Of a stretch of 64,000 bases of DNA, positions 33,429 through 41,916 are shown one piece after another. This DNA is from Streptomyces platensis (GTDB lineage: Bacteria; Actinomycetota; Actinomycetes; Streptomycetales; Streptomycetaceae): the NCBI RefSeq assembly GCF_008704855.1, contig NZ_CP023691.1, forward strand, positions 8,246,001-8,310,000, written 5' to 3'. How positions within the stretch are numbered: the stretch's first letter is position 1; every line of letters starts with the position of its first letter. The position numbers were made by a program, and so were the translations under genes. The notes under the pieces are model-generated. The model saw only the letters and a program-made list of their open reading frames with translations. It was not told where the DNA came from and did not search any database.

Positions 33429-34709
33429 CTACTCGGAGGCCACTGGCCGGGAAGGGCACTGACCGACCGGCTCATCGACGGCATTCGACCCCACCGACCC
33501 CACCGACCCCGCCGACCCCGCCGACCCCACTGGTCCCACCGGGGCGACAGCCGGCTTCCGGAGCAGCAGCATCGCGGCGTCGTCATGGAGCTCTCCGCCC
33601 ACATGCGTGAGCAGATCCTCATGGAGCGCGGCGAGCGTGCGGGACGGCTCCTCCGAGAGATGCACGGCCAGCCGCTCACTGAGCGGATAGAACTCCCGCT
33701 CGTGGTCGCGGGCCTCGGTCACGCCGTCGGTGTAGAAGAGCAGCTGGTTTCCGTCGGCCAGCGCTACTTCCTGGAGGATCGGGGACTCGTCGGCCAGGGC
33801 CCGCAGACCGAGCGGCGGGGTCGGCCGGGCAGGCTCCACGGGCAGCACGGCCGAGCCCTGGGCCAGCAGTGGAGCGGCATGCCCGCAGTTGACCAGCTCC
33901 ATCCGGTCGGCGTCGGGGTAGCCGGCGATCACCGCGGTGACGAAGTCGTCCGGGCCGAGGTTGCGCGCCAGGCTCCGTTCGATGCGGTGGACGACATCGA
34001 GGAGATCCGGCTCGTCGTAGGCCGCCTCCCGGAAGACCCCCAGGACCAGGGCGGCGACGCCGACCGCCGGCAGCCCTTTGCCGCGTACGTCGCCGACGAT
34101 GAGCCGGATGCCGTAGGGCGTGGGCACCAGTGCGTACAGGTCTCCGCCGATCCGCGCCTCGGCCGCGGCGGCGCTGTACCGTACCGCCGCCTGGAAGGGC
34201 CCCACGGTCGCGGGGACCGGCTTGAGGAAGGCGTGCTGCGCGGCCTCGGCGACCGAGCGGACCGCGGCCAGTACCTGCTCACGACGCCTGCGCAGGGTCG
34301 CGGCCAGACTGCTGGCCAGGGTCACGGCGGACAGTGCGGACAGCACGATCGCCAGCTCACGGTCCGACGTCCCGGCATGGATCGCGATGGCCGCGCCCAG
34401 TCCCACGGCCAGCGCACCGATCCGGAGCACCCCCCACGGACCGCTGGTCGCGGCCGCCAGCGCGGGGCCGACGGCGAGCAGCGGCAGCCAGCTCATCCCG
34501 GTACCGCCCGTCAGGGCGAGGAGCGCGACGGCCGCGATGATCAGAACCGGTACTACGGAGGCGAAGTGCCGGCGGACGCCCGCGCCGCCGGACGGTACCT
34601 CGCCCCGCGGCGGGGCAGCACGCCGGGCAGCCCTCCACAGCGCGGAGAACGGATGCGCAAGCTGCCACTGCGGCCGGCGGTCGTGGTGGTGGATTCGGGC
34701 TGGGCGCAT
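33429..34709 (-). CDS. membrane-anchored PP2C-type (SpoIIE) phosphatase
   Basis: A 426-residue phosphatase. The N-terminal third has about three hydrophobic helices ('VVPVLIIAAVALLALTGG', 'LLAVGPALAAATSG', 'IGALAVGLGAAIAI'). A coiled linker follows ('LRRRREQVLAAVRSVAEAAQ'), then SpoIIE PP2C: 'EARIGGDLYALVP', 'VGDVRGKGLPAVGVAAL', 'LLFYTDGVTEARDHEREF' and 'HDDAAMLLLRKP'. Its last 30 residues contain a low-complexity run of Gly-Ser-Ala/Val units encoded by a 9-bp tandem array. It likely acts on an anti-anti-sigma factor at the membrane. Its closeness to the sigma factor gene at 31.8 kb is suggestive. Confidence 0.88.
   Translation of the reverse strand: MRPARIHHHDRRPQWQLAHPFSALWRAARRAAPPRGEVPSGGAGVRRHFASVVPVLIIAAVALLALTGGTGMSWLPLLAVGPALAAATSGPWGVLRIGALAVGLGAAIAIHAGTSDRELAIVLSALSAVTLASSLAATLRRRREQVLAAVRSVAEAAQHAFLKPVPATVGPFQAAVRYSAAAAEARIGGDLYALVPTPYGIRLIVGDVRGKGLPAVGVAALVLGVFREAAYDEPDLLDVVHRIERSLARNLGPDDFVTAVIAGYPDADRMELVNCGHAAPLLAQGSAVLPVEPARPTPPLGLRALADESPILQEVALADGNQLLFYTDGVTEARDHEREFYPLSERLAVHLSEEPSRTLAALHEDLLTHVGGELHDDAAMLLLRKPAVAPVGPVGSAGSAGSVGSVGSNAVDEPVGQCPSRPVASE
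33487..33540. repeat. six tandem 9-bp units coding the Gly-Ser-rich tail of the phosphatase
   Basis: Units of GACCCC[AG]CC or close variants, read on the minus strand as repeated Gly-Ser-Val/Ala triplets. Copy number is likely to vary between strains because whole units keep the frame. Confidence 0.8.
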
Positions 34710-34810
34710 CCTCGTCCGCGGCTCGCTTCCCTGCTCATGGCACTTACGTGCCTAAATGTCCGTTTCATCTAGGAAACGGGTGCAGAGGGGCGGCCGCAAG
34801 GACCGGGATT

Positions 34811-35569
34811 TCAGATAGTGAGCGACAGTCCCCTGGTCACGCGGCCCGCGGTCGGAATCAGCCGGTTCCGGATCTCGTTGATGCGGGCGATTCGGTCCGC
34901 CCGGAGGGAGACGCCGAGGGCGCCGAGCGTTTCACCGCTGTACACCGGTACCGCGACGCAGAATGTCCCGAGGGCGTACTCCTCCATGTCCGTCACCGCC
35001 GGTGTCAGGGGCGTCGTGCCGAGCCGTCGGAGGAGTTCGGCGCGGCCGGTGATGGTGCGCGGGGTGAGATCGGCGAGGGGATGCCGTGCGAGGTAGTCGT
35101 CGCGGGCCTCGTCGTCCAACTCGCTCAGCACGCATTTGCCCAGCGCCGTGGCGTGCCCGGCGTCCTCGAAGCCCACCCAGAGATCCACCCGCGGTGCCCG
35201 TGGGCCGTCGACGATCTCGGCGACCCGGATCTCGCCGTCCTCGTAGAAGGTCAGGTAAGCGGCGGCCGAGAGCTCGTCGCGCAGCGCCGCCAGCGCGGGA
35301 CGGACCCGGCTCAGCAGGGCCTGGCCCCGTCCGCCGGCATGCAGCGTGGTCAGCTTCTCGCCCAGGACGAAACCGCCGTCGTTCAGCTTCCGGATGTATC
35401 CGTCGTGCGCCAGCGTGCGCAGCAGGTGGTACGTGGTGGCCAAGGGCAGCCCCGTCTCCCGTGCCAGCTGCTTCGCCGGCGCACCGCACTCGTGCGCGCC
35501 GACCGCCTCCATCAGCCGGAAGGCTCGCTGGACGGAGGTGATGAGGGTGGGGCCCTCTCCATTGCCCAT
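34811..35569 (-). CDS. IclR-family transcriptional regulator
   Basis: A 252-residue regulator. N-terminal winged HTH (residues 8-65: 'SVQRAFRLMEAVGAHECGAP', 'LARETGLPLATTYHLLRTL', 'DGGFVLGEKL'), then an IclR effector domain with 'GHATALGKCVLSELDD', 'VTDMEEYALGTFCVAVPVY' and 'ALGVSLRADRI'. ATG 35569 was chosen to begin just before the HTH. The neighbours are unrelated to one obvious catabolic route. It could regulate the class IV aminotransferase gene upstream on the same strand, but that is only proximity. Confidence 0.88.
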   Translation of the reverse strand: MGNGEGPTLITSVQRAFRLMEAVGAHECGAPAKQLARETGLPLATTYHLLRTLAHDGYIRKLNDGGFVLGEKLTTLHAGGRGQALLSRVRPALAALRDELSAAAYLTFYEDGEIRVAEIVDGPRAPRVDLWVGFEDAGHATALGKCVLSELDDEARDDYLARHPLADLTPRTITGRAELLRRLGTTPLTPAVTDMEEYALGTFCVAVPVYSGETLGALGVSLRADRIARINEIRNRLIPTAGRVTRGLSLTI

Positions 35570-35730
35570 ACGTTCAGCCTGCTCCTGGCGCCCCACCCGG
35601 GCAAGGGCCGCCCGTCGATGAGTGCCCTGGCTTGCGGACGGTATGCGCCGGGGCACACACGGCAGGCAAGGTGATCGAGTCGGCGGACGAGGAGTCGGCC
35701 GCCTCGCTTCGGGACGTTGCGCGGCGGTGA

Positions 35731-36528
35731 TCAGATCTCGTCCCACGGGGCGGCCCCGTACAGACTCCGCACCGTCCGCACCAGCTCCGTGTCTGCCGAA
35801 TACCGAGTGTTGTCGATCGCCGAGACGGCGGCCACCCCTTGGGAGTTGCAGACGAACGCCCCGTCGAAGGAGGCCAGATCGACGGTGTGGACCGGCCGTT
35901 GTGCCCAGGAGATCCCGGCCCGGTCCAGTTCCCGCCGGAGCACCAGCATGGTGGTGCCCTGCAGGGCAGGCGCGTCGGGCCAGACCACCGTCGCGCCCTC
36001 GATGAAGCCGATGTTGGTGATCGCGCCCTCGGCCACCGCACCGTCCGGCGCCACCAGAAGCGCCTCGTCGTACCCCTCCTGCTGTACCCGGTCCCGGTGG
36101 TACCGCTGCCCGAAGCCGCCGAGATGCTTGAGATGGGCCGCGGGCCGCTGGTAGGCGACACTGCGCAGCCGCTGCGCGGCCTCGGGCTCGGGGACCGGGG
36201 GACGGACGGTGATCACCGTGACCGGTCCGTCGCCGGGCTCGGGACGGTAGACGTAGACGCGGACGGCTGCGTCGTGGCTCCGTTCCCGCAGGGCATGGCG
36301 GATCCTGCCGCGGACCACTTCGCCGTCCAGCTCCACACCGAAGAGCTCACGGGTGGCCGCGTCCAGCCGCCGCAGATGGAGATCCAGCCCGCGTACCCGG
36401 CCTCCCCTGACCTGCATGGCCGTGAAATGCCCCTGGCCGCTCAGCATCTCGAACAGCAGGGGATCGGCCTCGGTGGCACGGCCGTTGATCTCTATGTGAG
36501 GCGTGGGCGAATCGGTCATGATCGGCAT
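35731..36528 (-). CDS. class IV aminotransferase family protein
   Basis: A 265-residue PLP fold-type IV enzyme, a family including branched-chain aminotransferases, D-amino acid aminotransferase and aminodeoxychorismate lyase. The lysine expected to bind PLP is in 'AHLKHLGGFGQRYH'. The glutamate/phosphate-loop motif is 'VAEGAITNIGFI' and the second phosphate loop is 'ALQGTTMLVL'. Starts at 36528 or 36519 (MTDSP) are both possible; no clear ribosome-binding site decides. It diverges from the AlkB-like gene. Substrate unknown; it might supply the missing 2-aminoadipate transamination of the lysine block, but it lies 10 kb away. Confidence 0.84.
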   Translation of the reverse strand: MPIMTDSPTPHIEINGRATEADPLLFEMLSGQGHFTAMQVRGGRVRGLDLHLRRLDAATRELFGVELDGEVVRGRIRHALRERSHDAAVRVYVYRPEPGDGPVTVITVRPPVPEPEAAQRLRSVAYQRPAAHLKHLGGFGQRYHRDRVQQEGYDEALLVAPDGAVAEGAITNIGFIEGATVVWPDAPALQGTTMLVLRRELDRAGISWAQRPVHTVDLASFDGAFVCNSQGVAAVSAIDNTRYSADTELVRTVRSLYGAAPWDEI

Positions 36529-36674
36529 CCTAGGGCCCGGGCCCGTCGGCAGGCGGGCGGTCACGCACCGGCCCTGCCGTGAGCGGCACCGGCCCTGGCC
36601 CCGATGCGGCGCCCCCTCGAAGCACTTATCCACCACACCAGAACATGTATTCGATTAAGGCGTACCCTTGCGGC

Positions 36675-37301
36675 ATGGCCAGGCATCTTCAGGGCTCGCT
36701 CTTCGACCAGACCGACGAGGTCCGGCTCGGTCCGCTGCGCGGGATACGCCGGTCCGAGCTCGGCGACGGTGCCTGGATCGATCTGCTGCCCGGGTGGCTG
36801 AGCGGGGCGGACGCGCTGTTCGAGCAGCTCGCGACGGAGGTCCCTTGGCAGGCCGAGCGCCGGCGGATGTATGAGCAGGTGGTGGACGTACCGCGACTGC
36901 TCTCCTTCTACCGGGCCGACGATGCCCTGCCGCACCCCGTCCTGGACGAGGCGAGGGACGCCCTCTCCGCCCACTACGCCACCGAGCTCGGCGAACCGTT
37001 CACCACGGCCGGCCTCTGCTACTACCGGGACGGCCACGACAGCGTGGCCTGGCACGGCGACCGGATCGGCCGCGGCAAACGGGAGGACACGATGGTCGCG
37101 ATCCTGTCCGTAGGTGCGCCGCGCGATCTGCTGCTGCGACCGCGGCGCGGCGGCGGCTCGATACGGCACCCGCTCGGGCACGGCGATCTGCTCGTGATGG
37201 GCGGCTCCTGCCAGCGGACTTGGGAACATGCGATCCCCAAGACCGCCCGAGCCGCCGGGCCGCGAATCAGCATCCAGTTCCGGCCGCACGGCGTGCACTG
37301 A
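36675..37301 (+). CDS. AlkB-like 2-oxoglutarate/Fe(II)-dependent dioxygenase
   Basis: A 208-residue dealkylase of the AlkB family that repairs alkylated bases by oxidative demethylation. The Fe(II) facial triad is His/Asp in 'VAWHGDRIG' and the second His in 'TWEHAIPK'; 2-oxoglutarate-binding Arg is in 'PRISIQFRP'. 'LCYYRDGHDSVAWH' is the typical nucleotide-lid-adjacent strand. ATG 36675 was picked over upstream in-frame starts because the protein then begins like its homologues. It diverges from the aminotransferase gene and ends at a strong terminator hairpin. Confidence 0.9.
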   Translation: MARHLQGSLFDQTDEVRLGPLRGIRRSELGDGAWIDLLPGWLSGADALFEQLATEVPWQAERRRMYEQVVDVPRLLSFYRADDALPHPVLDEARDALSAHYATELGEPFTTAGLCYYRDGHDSVAWHGDRIGRGKREDTMVAILSVGAPRDLLLRPRRGGGSIRHPLGHGDLLVMGGSCQRTWEHAIPKTARAAGPRISIQFRPHGVH

Positions 37302-37335
37302 ACGCCGAACCGACATTCCGGCGTCACGGCAGAGG

Positions 37336-37364
37336 GCCCCCGAGCCGGTGATCGGCTCGGGGGC
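37336..37364. terminator. bidirectional hairpin terminator
   Basis: Perfect 12-bp stem (GCCCCCGAGCCG / CGGCTCGGGGGC) with a GTGAT loop between the convergent AlkB-like and small secreted protein genes. Confidence 0.85.
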
Positions 37365-37389
37365 CTGGGAACTGCTGGGGGCGCCGCGA

Positions 37390-37668
37390 TCAGTGTCTGT
37401 GGCACACCAGGTGGCCGCGGTGCCACGTCCGCGTCCAGTGGCCCGGGTGGCGGTGGCCGTGCCGGTCACGCCAGGCCGGGTGCCAGACCCGGACCCAGTG
37501 CCCGCGGACCATATGACACCGGTCCCGGTCGACATGCTTCGTGGCGGAGTGGTCGCCGTGGTGCGACGGCGTGGCCGAGGCGACCCCCACCGAGGAGAAG
37601 GCCGCGCCTCCGGCGAGGGCCACGGTGGCGGCGCCGAGAGCAAGGGCGCGCTTGAACCCGTCAATCAT
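37390..37668 (-). CDS. small His-rich secreted protein
   Basis: A 92-residue protein with a signal peptide (residues 1-33, 'ALGAATVALAGGAAFSSVGVASA-T'). The mature part of about 60 residues is very rich in His, Trp and Arg ('HWVRVWHPAWRDRHGH', 'HWTRTWHRGHLVCHRH') and has two Cys. His density suggests transition-metal or polyanion binding. No family was recognised. The start at 37668 has GAAAGG in range. Similar short His/Trp-rich exported proteins occur in other streptomycetes, without known function. Confidence 0.68.
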   Translation of the reverse strand: MIDGFKRALALGAATVALAGGAAFSSVGVASATPSHHGDHSATKHVDRDRCHMVRGHWVRVWHPAWRDRHGHRHPGHWTRTWHRGHLVCHRH

Positions 37669-37921
37669 TGCGGATCATGCCTTTCTGCATAGCCGTGATG
37701 TGGGCTGCCCCGCCGTTGGCCGGGCAGGAATGACCATGCACCTCTGGCGCTCACTCCATCCCGCCAAAGCCCACGGTTTTACACAATGCAGGCACAAGCC
37801 GGAGAAAAGCAGAAATCCTATAGATGTGGTCGATGGGCGCGAAATCGCAGGATGGGGGACGGTCCCGAAAACATCGACCGGGGCGTGACAGGAATCGTGT
37901 GCGCCCCCGGGCCGGCCCGCC

Positions 37922-38686
37922 TCAATCCGGCGCGTTCTCCTCCAGCAGCGCCACAATGGCGGCGTGCCCCGTCTCCCGGTGGTACTCGGCCGCGTGCGTT
38001 CCGTCCGGCGCGTGGACAATGAGCTCGACCAATTCGGTGCCCTCGGGACGGGGGCTGCGCTGGACCTCGCACCGGCTGTCCGGGGGCGCGCCCGCCTTCC
38101 GGCGCAGCTCACTTTCGACGTCCTTGCCGCTCTCCGCGCGGGCCAGGTGCCACGCCGTCCGGCCCTGTGCGTCGGTGAGCTGCGGGCTGGCGCCGTGGCG
38201 CAACAGGGCCCGTGCGACCGCGATCGATCCCCGCTCGGCCGCCGCCATCAACGGGGTCCGGCCGCGGTGGCCGGCGTCCGGATCGGCCTGTCCTTCCAGC
38301 AGGAGCCGAGCGGTCCGGTGGTGGCCGTTCTCGGCCGCCCACATCAAGGGGGTGTAGGAAGTGCCGTCGTCTTCCCTGAGGTTGGGATCGGCGCCGTGGG
38401 CGAGCAGAGCGCGCACCACCTCCTCATGGCCCCAGCAGGCCGCCGCACACAGCGGCAGCCCCTCGCTTCCCGGCTCCCCCCTGCTCTCCGTATCGGGGGT
38501 GGCTCCGGCTTCGAGCAGCAGTCGCACCAGTTCCGCCTGCCCCGAGACGGCAGCCAGGTACAACGGCGTCTTTCCGTCGGCGTCCGGCACGGACGGGGAG
38601 GCACCCTGTCGCAGGAGCGCCGCCACCGTGCCCGCCCGGTCCTCGTAGATGGCGGTGATGAGTGGTGAGGTCAACGCCTCGGTCAT
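37922..38686 (-). CDS. ankyrin-repeat protein
   Basis: A 254-residue cytoplasmic protein with about five ankyrin repeats: 'TPLYLAAVSGQAELVRLLLEAGA', 'LPLCAAACWGHEEVVRALLAHGA' and 'TPLMWAAENGHHRTARLLLEGQA' are the clearest, each within a 33-residue period. The last 60 residues depart from the repeat and end 'GHAAIVALLEENAPD'. It has no signal peptide or catalytic domain, so a protein-protein interaction role is likely. ATG 38686 has AGGAAGGA 6 nt upstream. Confidence 0.88.
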   Translation of the reverse strand: MTEALTSPLITAIYEDRAGTVAALLRQGASPSVPDADGKTPLYLAAVSGQAELVRLLLEAGATPDTESRGEPGSEGLPLCAAACWGHEEVVRALLAHGADPNLREDDGTSYTPLMWAAENGHHRTARLLLEGQADPDAGHRGRTPLMAAAERGSIAVARALLRHGASPQLTDAQGRTAWHLARAESGKDVESELRRKAGAPPDSRCEVQRSPRPEGTELVELIVHAPDGTHAAEYHRETGHAAIVALLEENAPD

Positions 38687-38801
38687 ACAGGGTCCTTCCT
38701 CGTGGGAGCCGGCTCCGGCGCAGCCTACGAGGCTCCGCCGCAGACCGCCGCGGCCGTGGCGCACCTGGCGACGGCGGGGCGGGCTGCGGTGTGCCGTGGG
38801 C

Positions 38802-39410
38802 TCAGCTCCCGTTCGGGAAGAGTCGGTCCAGGTGATGGCGGAGGATCGCCGTGGCGGCCTCCGGGGGGCGTTGGCCGACCAGGACGCTGGTGCCGAGGCC
38901 CGCCGACAGGGCGAGCAGGCTGATCGCCTCGGTACGGACGTCCAGGCCGGGTGGGGTGAGTCCGGCCTCGCGCGCCCGTTCCAGCTGGTCGGCGAGCACG
39001 TCCTCGGCGGCATCGGGGCCGTCGATGAACGGCTGCGCGGCCAGTGCCTCGTCCGTCACCGCCAGCACGGCGTAGGCGGTGTGGACGAGGTGAAAGGCCC
39101 GGCTCTCCTCGTCGGTGGGCAGCGATTCGAGGAGCACGGCCTCGATCACCGCGCGCGGCCCCGGCGCTTCCCCGGCGGCCCGGACCCGGTCGGCGATTCG
39201 GCTGCTGAGTCCGGTGGTCAGCCACTGGAGGCCATGGAGCAGCAGCTTTTCCTTGGTCTCGAAGTAGTACTGCACCAGCCGCAGGGACACCCCCGCCTCG
39301 GCGGCCACATCGCGCATCCCGACGGCGTGCAGTCCTTGCCGCGCCGCCACCCGGACCAGCGCCTCGGTGATCTGCGCACGCCGCTCCTCGTGGTCCACCC
39401 GCTTCGGCAT
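38802..39410 (-). CDS. TetR-family transcriptional repressor
   Basis: A 202-residue regulator. TetR HTH at residues 10-57 ('RRAQITEALVRVAARQGL', 'MRDVAAEAGVSLRLVQYYFETKEKLL'), then an all-helical ligand domain. It is divergent from an alpha/beta hydrolase gene. Two palindromes in the 119-bp gap are probably its operators, so it likely represses both itself and the hydrolase. Confidence 0.9.
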   Translation of the reverse strand: MPKRVDHEERRAQITEALVRVAARQGLHAVGMRDVAAEAGVSLRLVQYYFETKEKLLLHGLQWLTTGLSSRIADRVRAAGEAPGPRAVIEAVLLESLPTDEESRAFHLVHTAYAVLAVTDEALAAQPFIDGPDAAEDVLADQLERAREAGLTPPGLDVRTEAISLLALSAGLGTSVLVGQRPPEAATAILRHHLDRLFPNGS

Positions 39411-39461
39411 CAGCCCTTGCCCTCCGCTCAGTTCGTTGCGTCCGGCCGGTCGGACCGTTTC

Positions 39462-39500
39462 ATGATACCGCTGTATCATCTTGGTGGTACGGTGGTACCA
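39462..39500. promoter_or_regulatory. two adjacent palindromes, likely TetR operators
   Basis: ATGATAC-CGCT-GTATCAT (39462-39479) and TGGTAC-GGTG-GTACCA (39485-39500). Both have perfect arms and 4-nt spacers, and their centres are 22 bp apart (about two helical turns). They lie between the divergent TetR and hydrolase starts, the first being unusually A/T-rich for this genome. Binding by the adjacent repressor is inference. Confidence 0.65.
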
Positions 39501-39529
39501 CTAAACCTGATGTCCGGAGGGGGCCTGCC

Positions 39530-40444
39530 GTGCCTGAAACCAAGACGCGCGACCGTGATCCAGCGGTCGGCCGCTATGTGAACGAGGCCCTGCGCGACCG
39601 GTACTTCGCCGCATGTGACGCGGTCTATGCGCTGGGACCGGCCCCACAGGGGGAGTTGGCGGTGGCGACCCGCTTCGGGACCACACACGTCTACCGGTAC
39701 GGGCCGGCCGGCCCCGATGCCGCCGCCCGGACCCCCGTGGTGCTGGTGCACGGTGCCGGGGGCAACTCATCGCAGTGGTATCCGAACATCGCCGCACTCA
39801 GCGCCGAGCGCCCGGTCTATGCGGTGGACACCGTCGGCGATCCGGGCCGCAGCGTGCAGCACGAGCCCATCCATCAGCCCGAACGCGCCGCCCAGTGGCT
39901 GGACGAGACGCTCGACGGCCTCGGGCTCGACCGGGTCCACCTCGTCGGGGCCTCCTACGGCGGGTGGCTCGCGCTGAACCAGGCGCTGCACCGCCCCGGC
40001 CGACTGGCCTCGGTGACCCTGCTGGACCCGGGCGGCCTGGAGAAGGTGGGGGTCCGGTTCTTCGGCTGGGTGTTCCTCAGCCTGCTGGCCACCTTCGCGC
40101 CGAAGGCGCTGCGTCCACGCCTCGCCGCCTGGCTCGAACAGCCGGTCCTGGTGGTGCCGGAACTACGGACCATGGTGCGGCTGGGCGTTCGCGCCTACCG
40201 CATCCGCCGCCCTGCTCCGCTCCCGCTCACCGAGCCCGAACTGCGCAGTATCCGTACCCCGCTGTATGTGCTGCTGGGAAAGCGGAGCCTGCTGGTGCAC
40301 CCGGAACGGCAGCGGGAACGCGTCCCGCGTCTGGTGCCCGGCGCCCGCGTCGAGATCATCGCCGACACCGGCCACGGACCGCAGATCGACCACGCCACCC
40401 AGGTCAACAGCCGCATGCTGAGCTTTATGAACGACATCAACTGA
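39530..40444 (+). CDS. alpha/beta-fold hydrolase
   Basis: A 304-residue cytoplasmic hydrolase. 'VVLVHGAGGNSSQWYPNI' is the oxyanion HG motif, 'HLVGASYGGWLALNQAL' holds the nucleophile Ser, and 'DTGHGPQIDHAT' the catalytic His. 'TPLYVLLGKRSLLV' precedes the usual acid position, where Asp is not obvious. GTG start at 39530 with GGAGGGGG upstream. It is likely repressed by the divergent TetR gene product, so its substrate may be related to the TetR ligand, such as a toxic ester or lactone. Exact reaction unknown. Confidence 0.86.
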   Translation: MPETKTRDRDPAVGRYVNEALRDRYFAACDAVYALGPAPQGELAVATRFGTTHVYRYGPAGPDAAARTPVVLVHGAGGNSSQWYPNIAALSAERPVYAVDTVGDPGRSVQHEPIHQPERAAQWLDETLDGLGLDRVHLVGASYGGWLALNQALHRPGRLASVTLLDPGGLEKVGVRFFGWVFLSLLATFAPKALRPRLAAWLEQPVLVVPELRTMVRLGVRAYRIRRPAPLPLTEPELRSIRTPLYVLLGKRSLLVHPERQRERVPRLVPGARVEIIADTGHGPQIDHATQVNSRMLSFMNDIN

Positions 40445-40459
40445 GGGGAATCCTGGGCC

Positions 40460-40487
40460 GGTTGCCGGTTGCCGGTTGCCGGTTGCC
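40460..40487. repeat. four tandem 7-bp units GGTTGCC
   Basis: Four perfect copies of GGTTGCC in the short gap between the convergent hydrolase and glycosyltransferase genes, starting 16 bp after the hydrolase stop. Non-coding; no function suggested. Confidence 0.85.
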
Positions 40488-40536
40488 TGTGACGTGGGGT
40501 CGGGGCGGAGCGCCTGGCCGCCCCGGCCATCCTCTG

Positions 40537-41784
40537 TCACCGCCCCGCCAGTTGCTCGACGGCTGTCAGGACCCGGCCCGCCCCGTCCTCGGTGGCGATC
40601 AACGCCGAGACCTGCCGGGCGCGATGACGGTACCGGGGGTCGTGCACGGCCTTCCGCAGCGCCTCCGCCAGGTTTTCCGTGGAGAGTTGCCGGAACGGCA
40701 CCTTTCCAGGGCTGACCCTGAGTGCTGTGAGTCGTGACGCCCAGAACGGCTGGTCCAGCATCATCGGCACCGGGACCGCCGGGACGCCCGCGCGCAGACC
40801 GGCCGCCGTGGTGCCGGCACCCGCGTGATGGACCACGGCCGCCATCTTCGGGAACAGCCAGGAGTGCGGCACCTCGCCCACGGTCAGTACATCGTCCCCG
40901 TCCACGGACAAGCCGGCCCAGCTGGCCTGGACGACACCGCGTACTCCGGCGAGTTTCAGGGCCCGGGCCACGAGCCGACCCAGCCGCTCCGGATCACTGG
41001 GCTGCATACTGCCGAACCCCACATACACCGGTGGCGGTCCGGAGGACAGGAAGTCCGCGAGCCGGGGTTCCGGTGTCCAGTCGGGGCTCTCCGACGGCCA
41101 CCAGTAGCCCGCCACCTCCATTCCCCGTCGCCAGTCGGCGGGCCGGGGGACGACCACCGGGCTGAACCCGTGCTGGACGGGCCAGGTGGCCCGCCGCCGT
41201 TCGAGGGCGGCCGGAGACACGCCCAGCCGGCGCTCCAGGTGGCGCACGCCCGTGGCGAAGGCCCGGGTCAGCAGGGACTCGGCGCACCGTGCGGCGGTCC
41301 GGTTGGCGAAGGGGCCCATCGACGGCATGTCGAAGATGACCGGCGGAAACTCCCGGGTGGGCGCGAGGGGTTGCAGGAAGACACCCAGGCTGGGCAGTCC
41401 CAGACCCTCCGCCGCCACGAGTCCCAGGGGCGCCAAACCGCTGGACAGCAAGACGACTTCGGCTCCCGCCGCACAGGCCTCCGTCACCGCGTCGGCCATC
41501 TCCGGCGCCAACTCCCGTGCCAGCTTTATCTGTTCGACCTTGGTGAGACCGGCCCCCGAGCCGCGCTTACCCGGCCCGGTTCCCTCCCGGGAATCCGTGC
41601 CGGAGGCGGCGTACCGGTCGAGCGGAAGCGGGCGGAATCCGAGGCCGCTTCGGCGGACCGCTTCGGCCGAGCGGGCATGGGTGGCCATTACCACCCGGTG
41701 CCCGGCTTGCCGCAGCCGGGCACCGAGGCCGGTGTAGGGAGCCACGTCGCCGTGCGACCCCGCGGTAGCGATGAGGATGTGCAT
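40537..41784 (-). CDS. UDP-glycosyltransferase-like (GT1) enzyme
   Basis: A 415-residue GT-B glycosyltransferase of the sterol/macrolide/erythromycin GT group. The N-terminal acceptor domain opens with 'ILIATAGSHGDVAPYTGLGARL'. The C-terminal donor domain shows 'VYVGFGSMQPSD', 'VGEVPHSWLFPKMAAVVHHAGAGTTAAGLRAGVP' (split; GT1 signature) and 'VPMMLDQPFWASRL'. Such enzymes glycosylate lipids, polyketides or drugs. It is followed on the same strand by methyltransferase and acyltransferase genes, which may modify the same product. Acceptor unknown. Confidence 0.88.
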   Translation of the reverse strand: MHILIATAGSHGDVAPYTGLGARLRQAGHRVVMATHARSAEAVRRSGLGFRPLPLDRYAASGTDSREGTGPGKRGSGAGLTKVEQIKLARELAPEMADAVTEACAAGAEVVLLSSGLAPLGLVAAEGLGLPSLGVFLQPLAPTREFPPVIFDMPSMGPFANRTAARCAESLLTRAFATGVRHLERRLGVSPAALERRRATWPVQHGFSPVVVPRPADWRRGMEVAGYWWPSESPDWTPEPRLADFLSSGPPPVYVGFGSMQPSDPERLGRLVARALKLAGVRGVVQASWAGLSVDGDDVLTVGEVPHSWLFPKMAAVVHHAGAGTTAAGLRAGVPAVPVPMMLDQPFWASRLTALRVSPGKVPFRQLSTENLAEALRKAVHDPRYRHRARQVSALIATEDGAGRVLTAVEQLAGR

Positions 41785-41916
41785 AGTCGGCAGTGTTCCG
41801 TTCCCTGAGTTCCGGCGATTCCGACCACGTACTGCTTCACCCGGGTGGGCTATCCGCCGCAGTCCCGTGGAGCCGAAAGCGCTTGTCTTCCTGCACGGTT
41901 GTGCAGGGCGGCCGCG

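Noticed and set aside
36675..37301. Alternative upstream start at 36579 for the AlkB-like gene
   Set aside because: The extra 32 residues are low-complexity, overlap the divergent promoter region and lack a ribosome-binding site.
40460..40487. Possible CRISPR-like or regulatory repeat
   Set aside because: Four directly abutting 7-bp copies without spacers; a simple tandem repeat.
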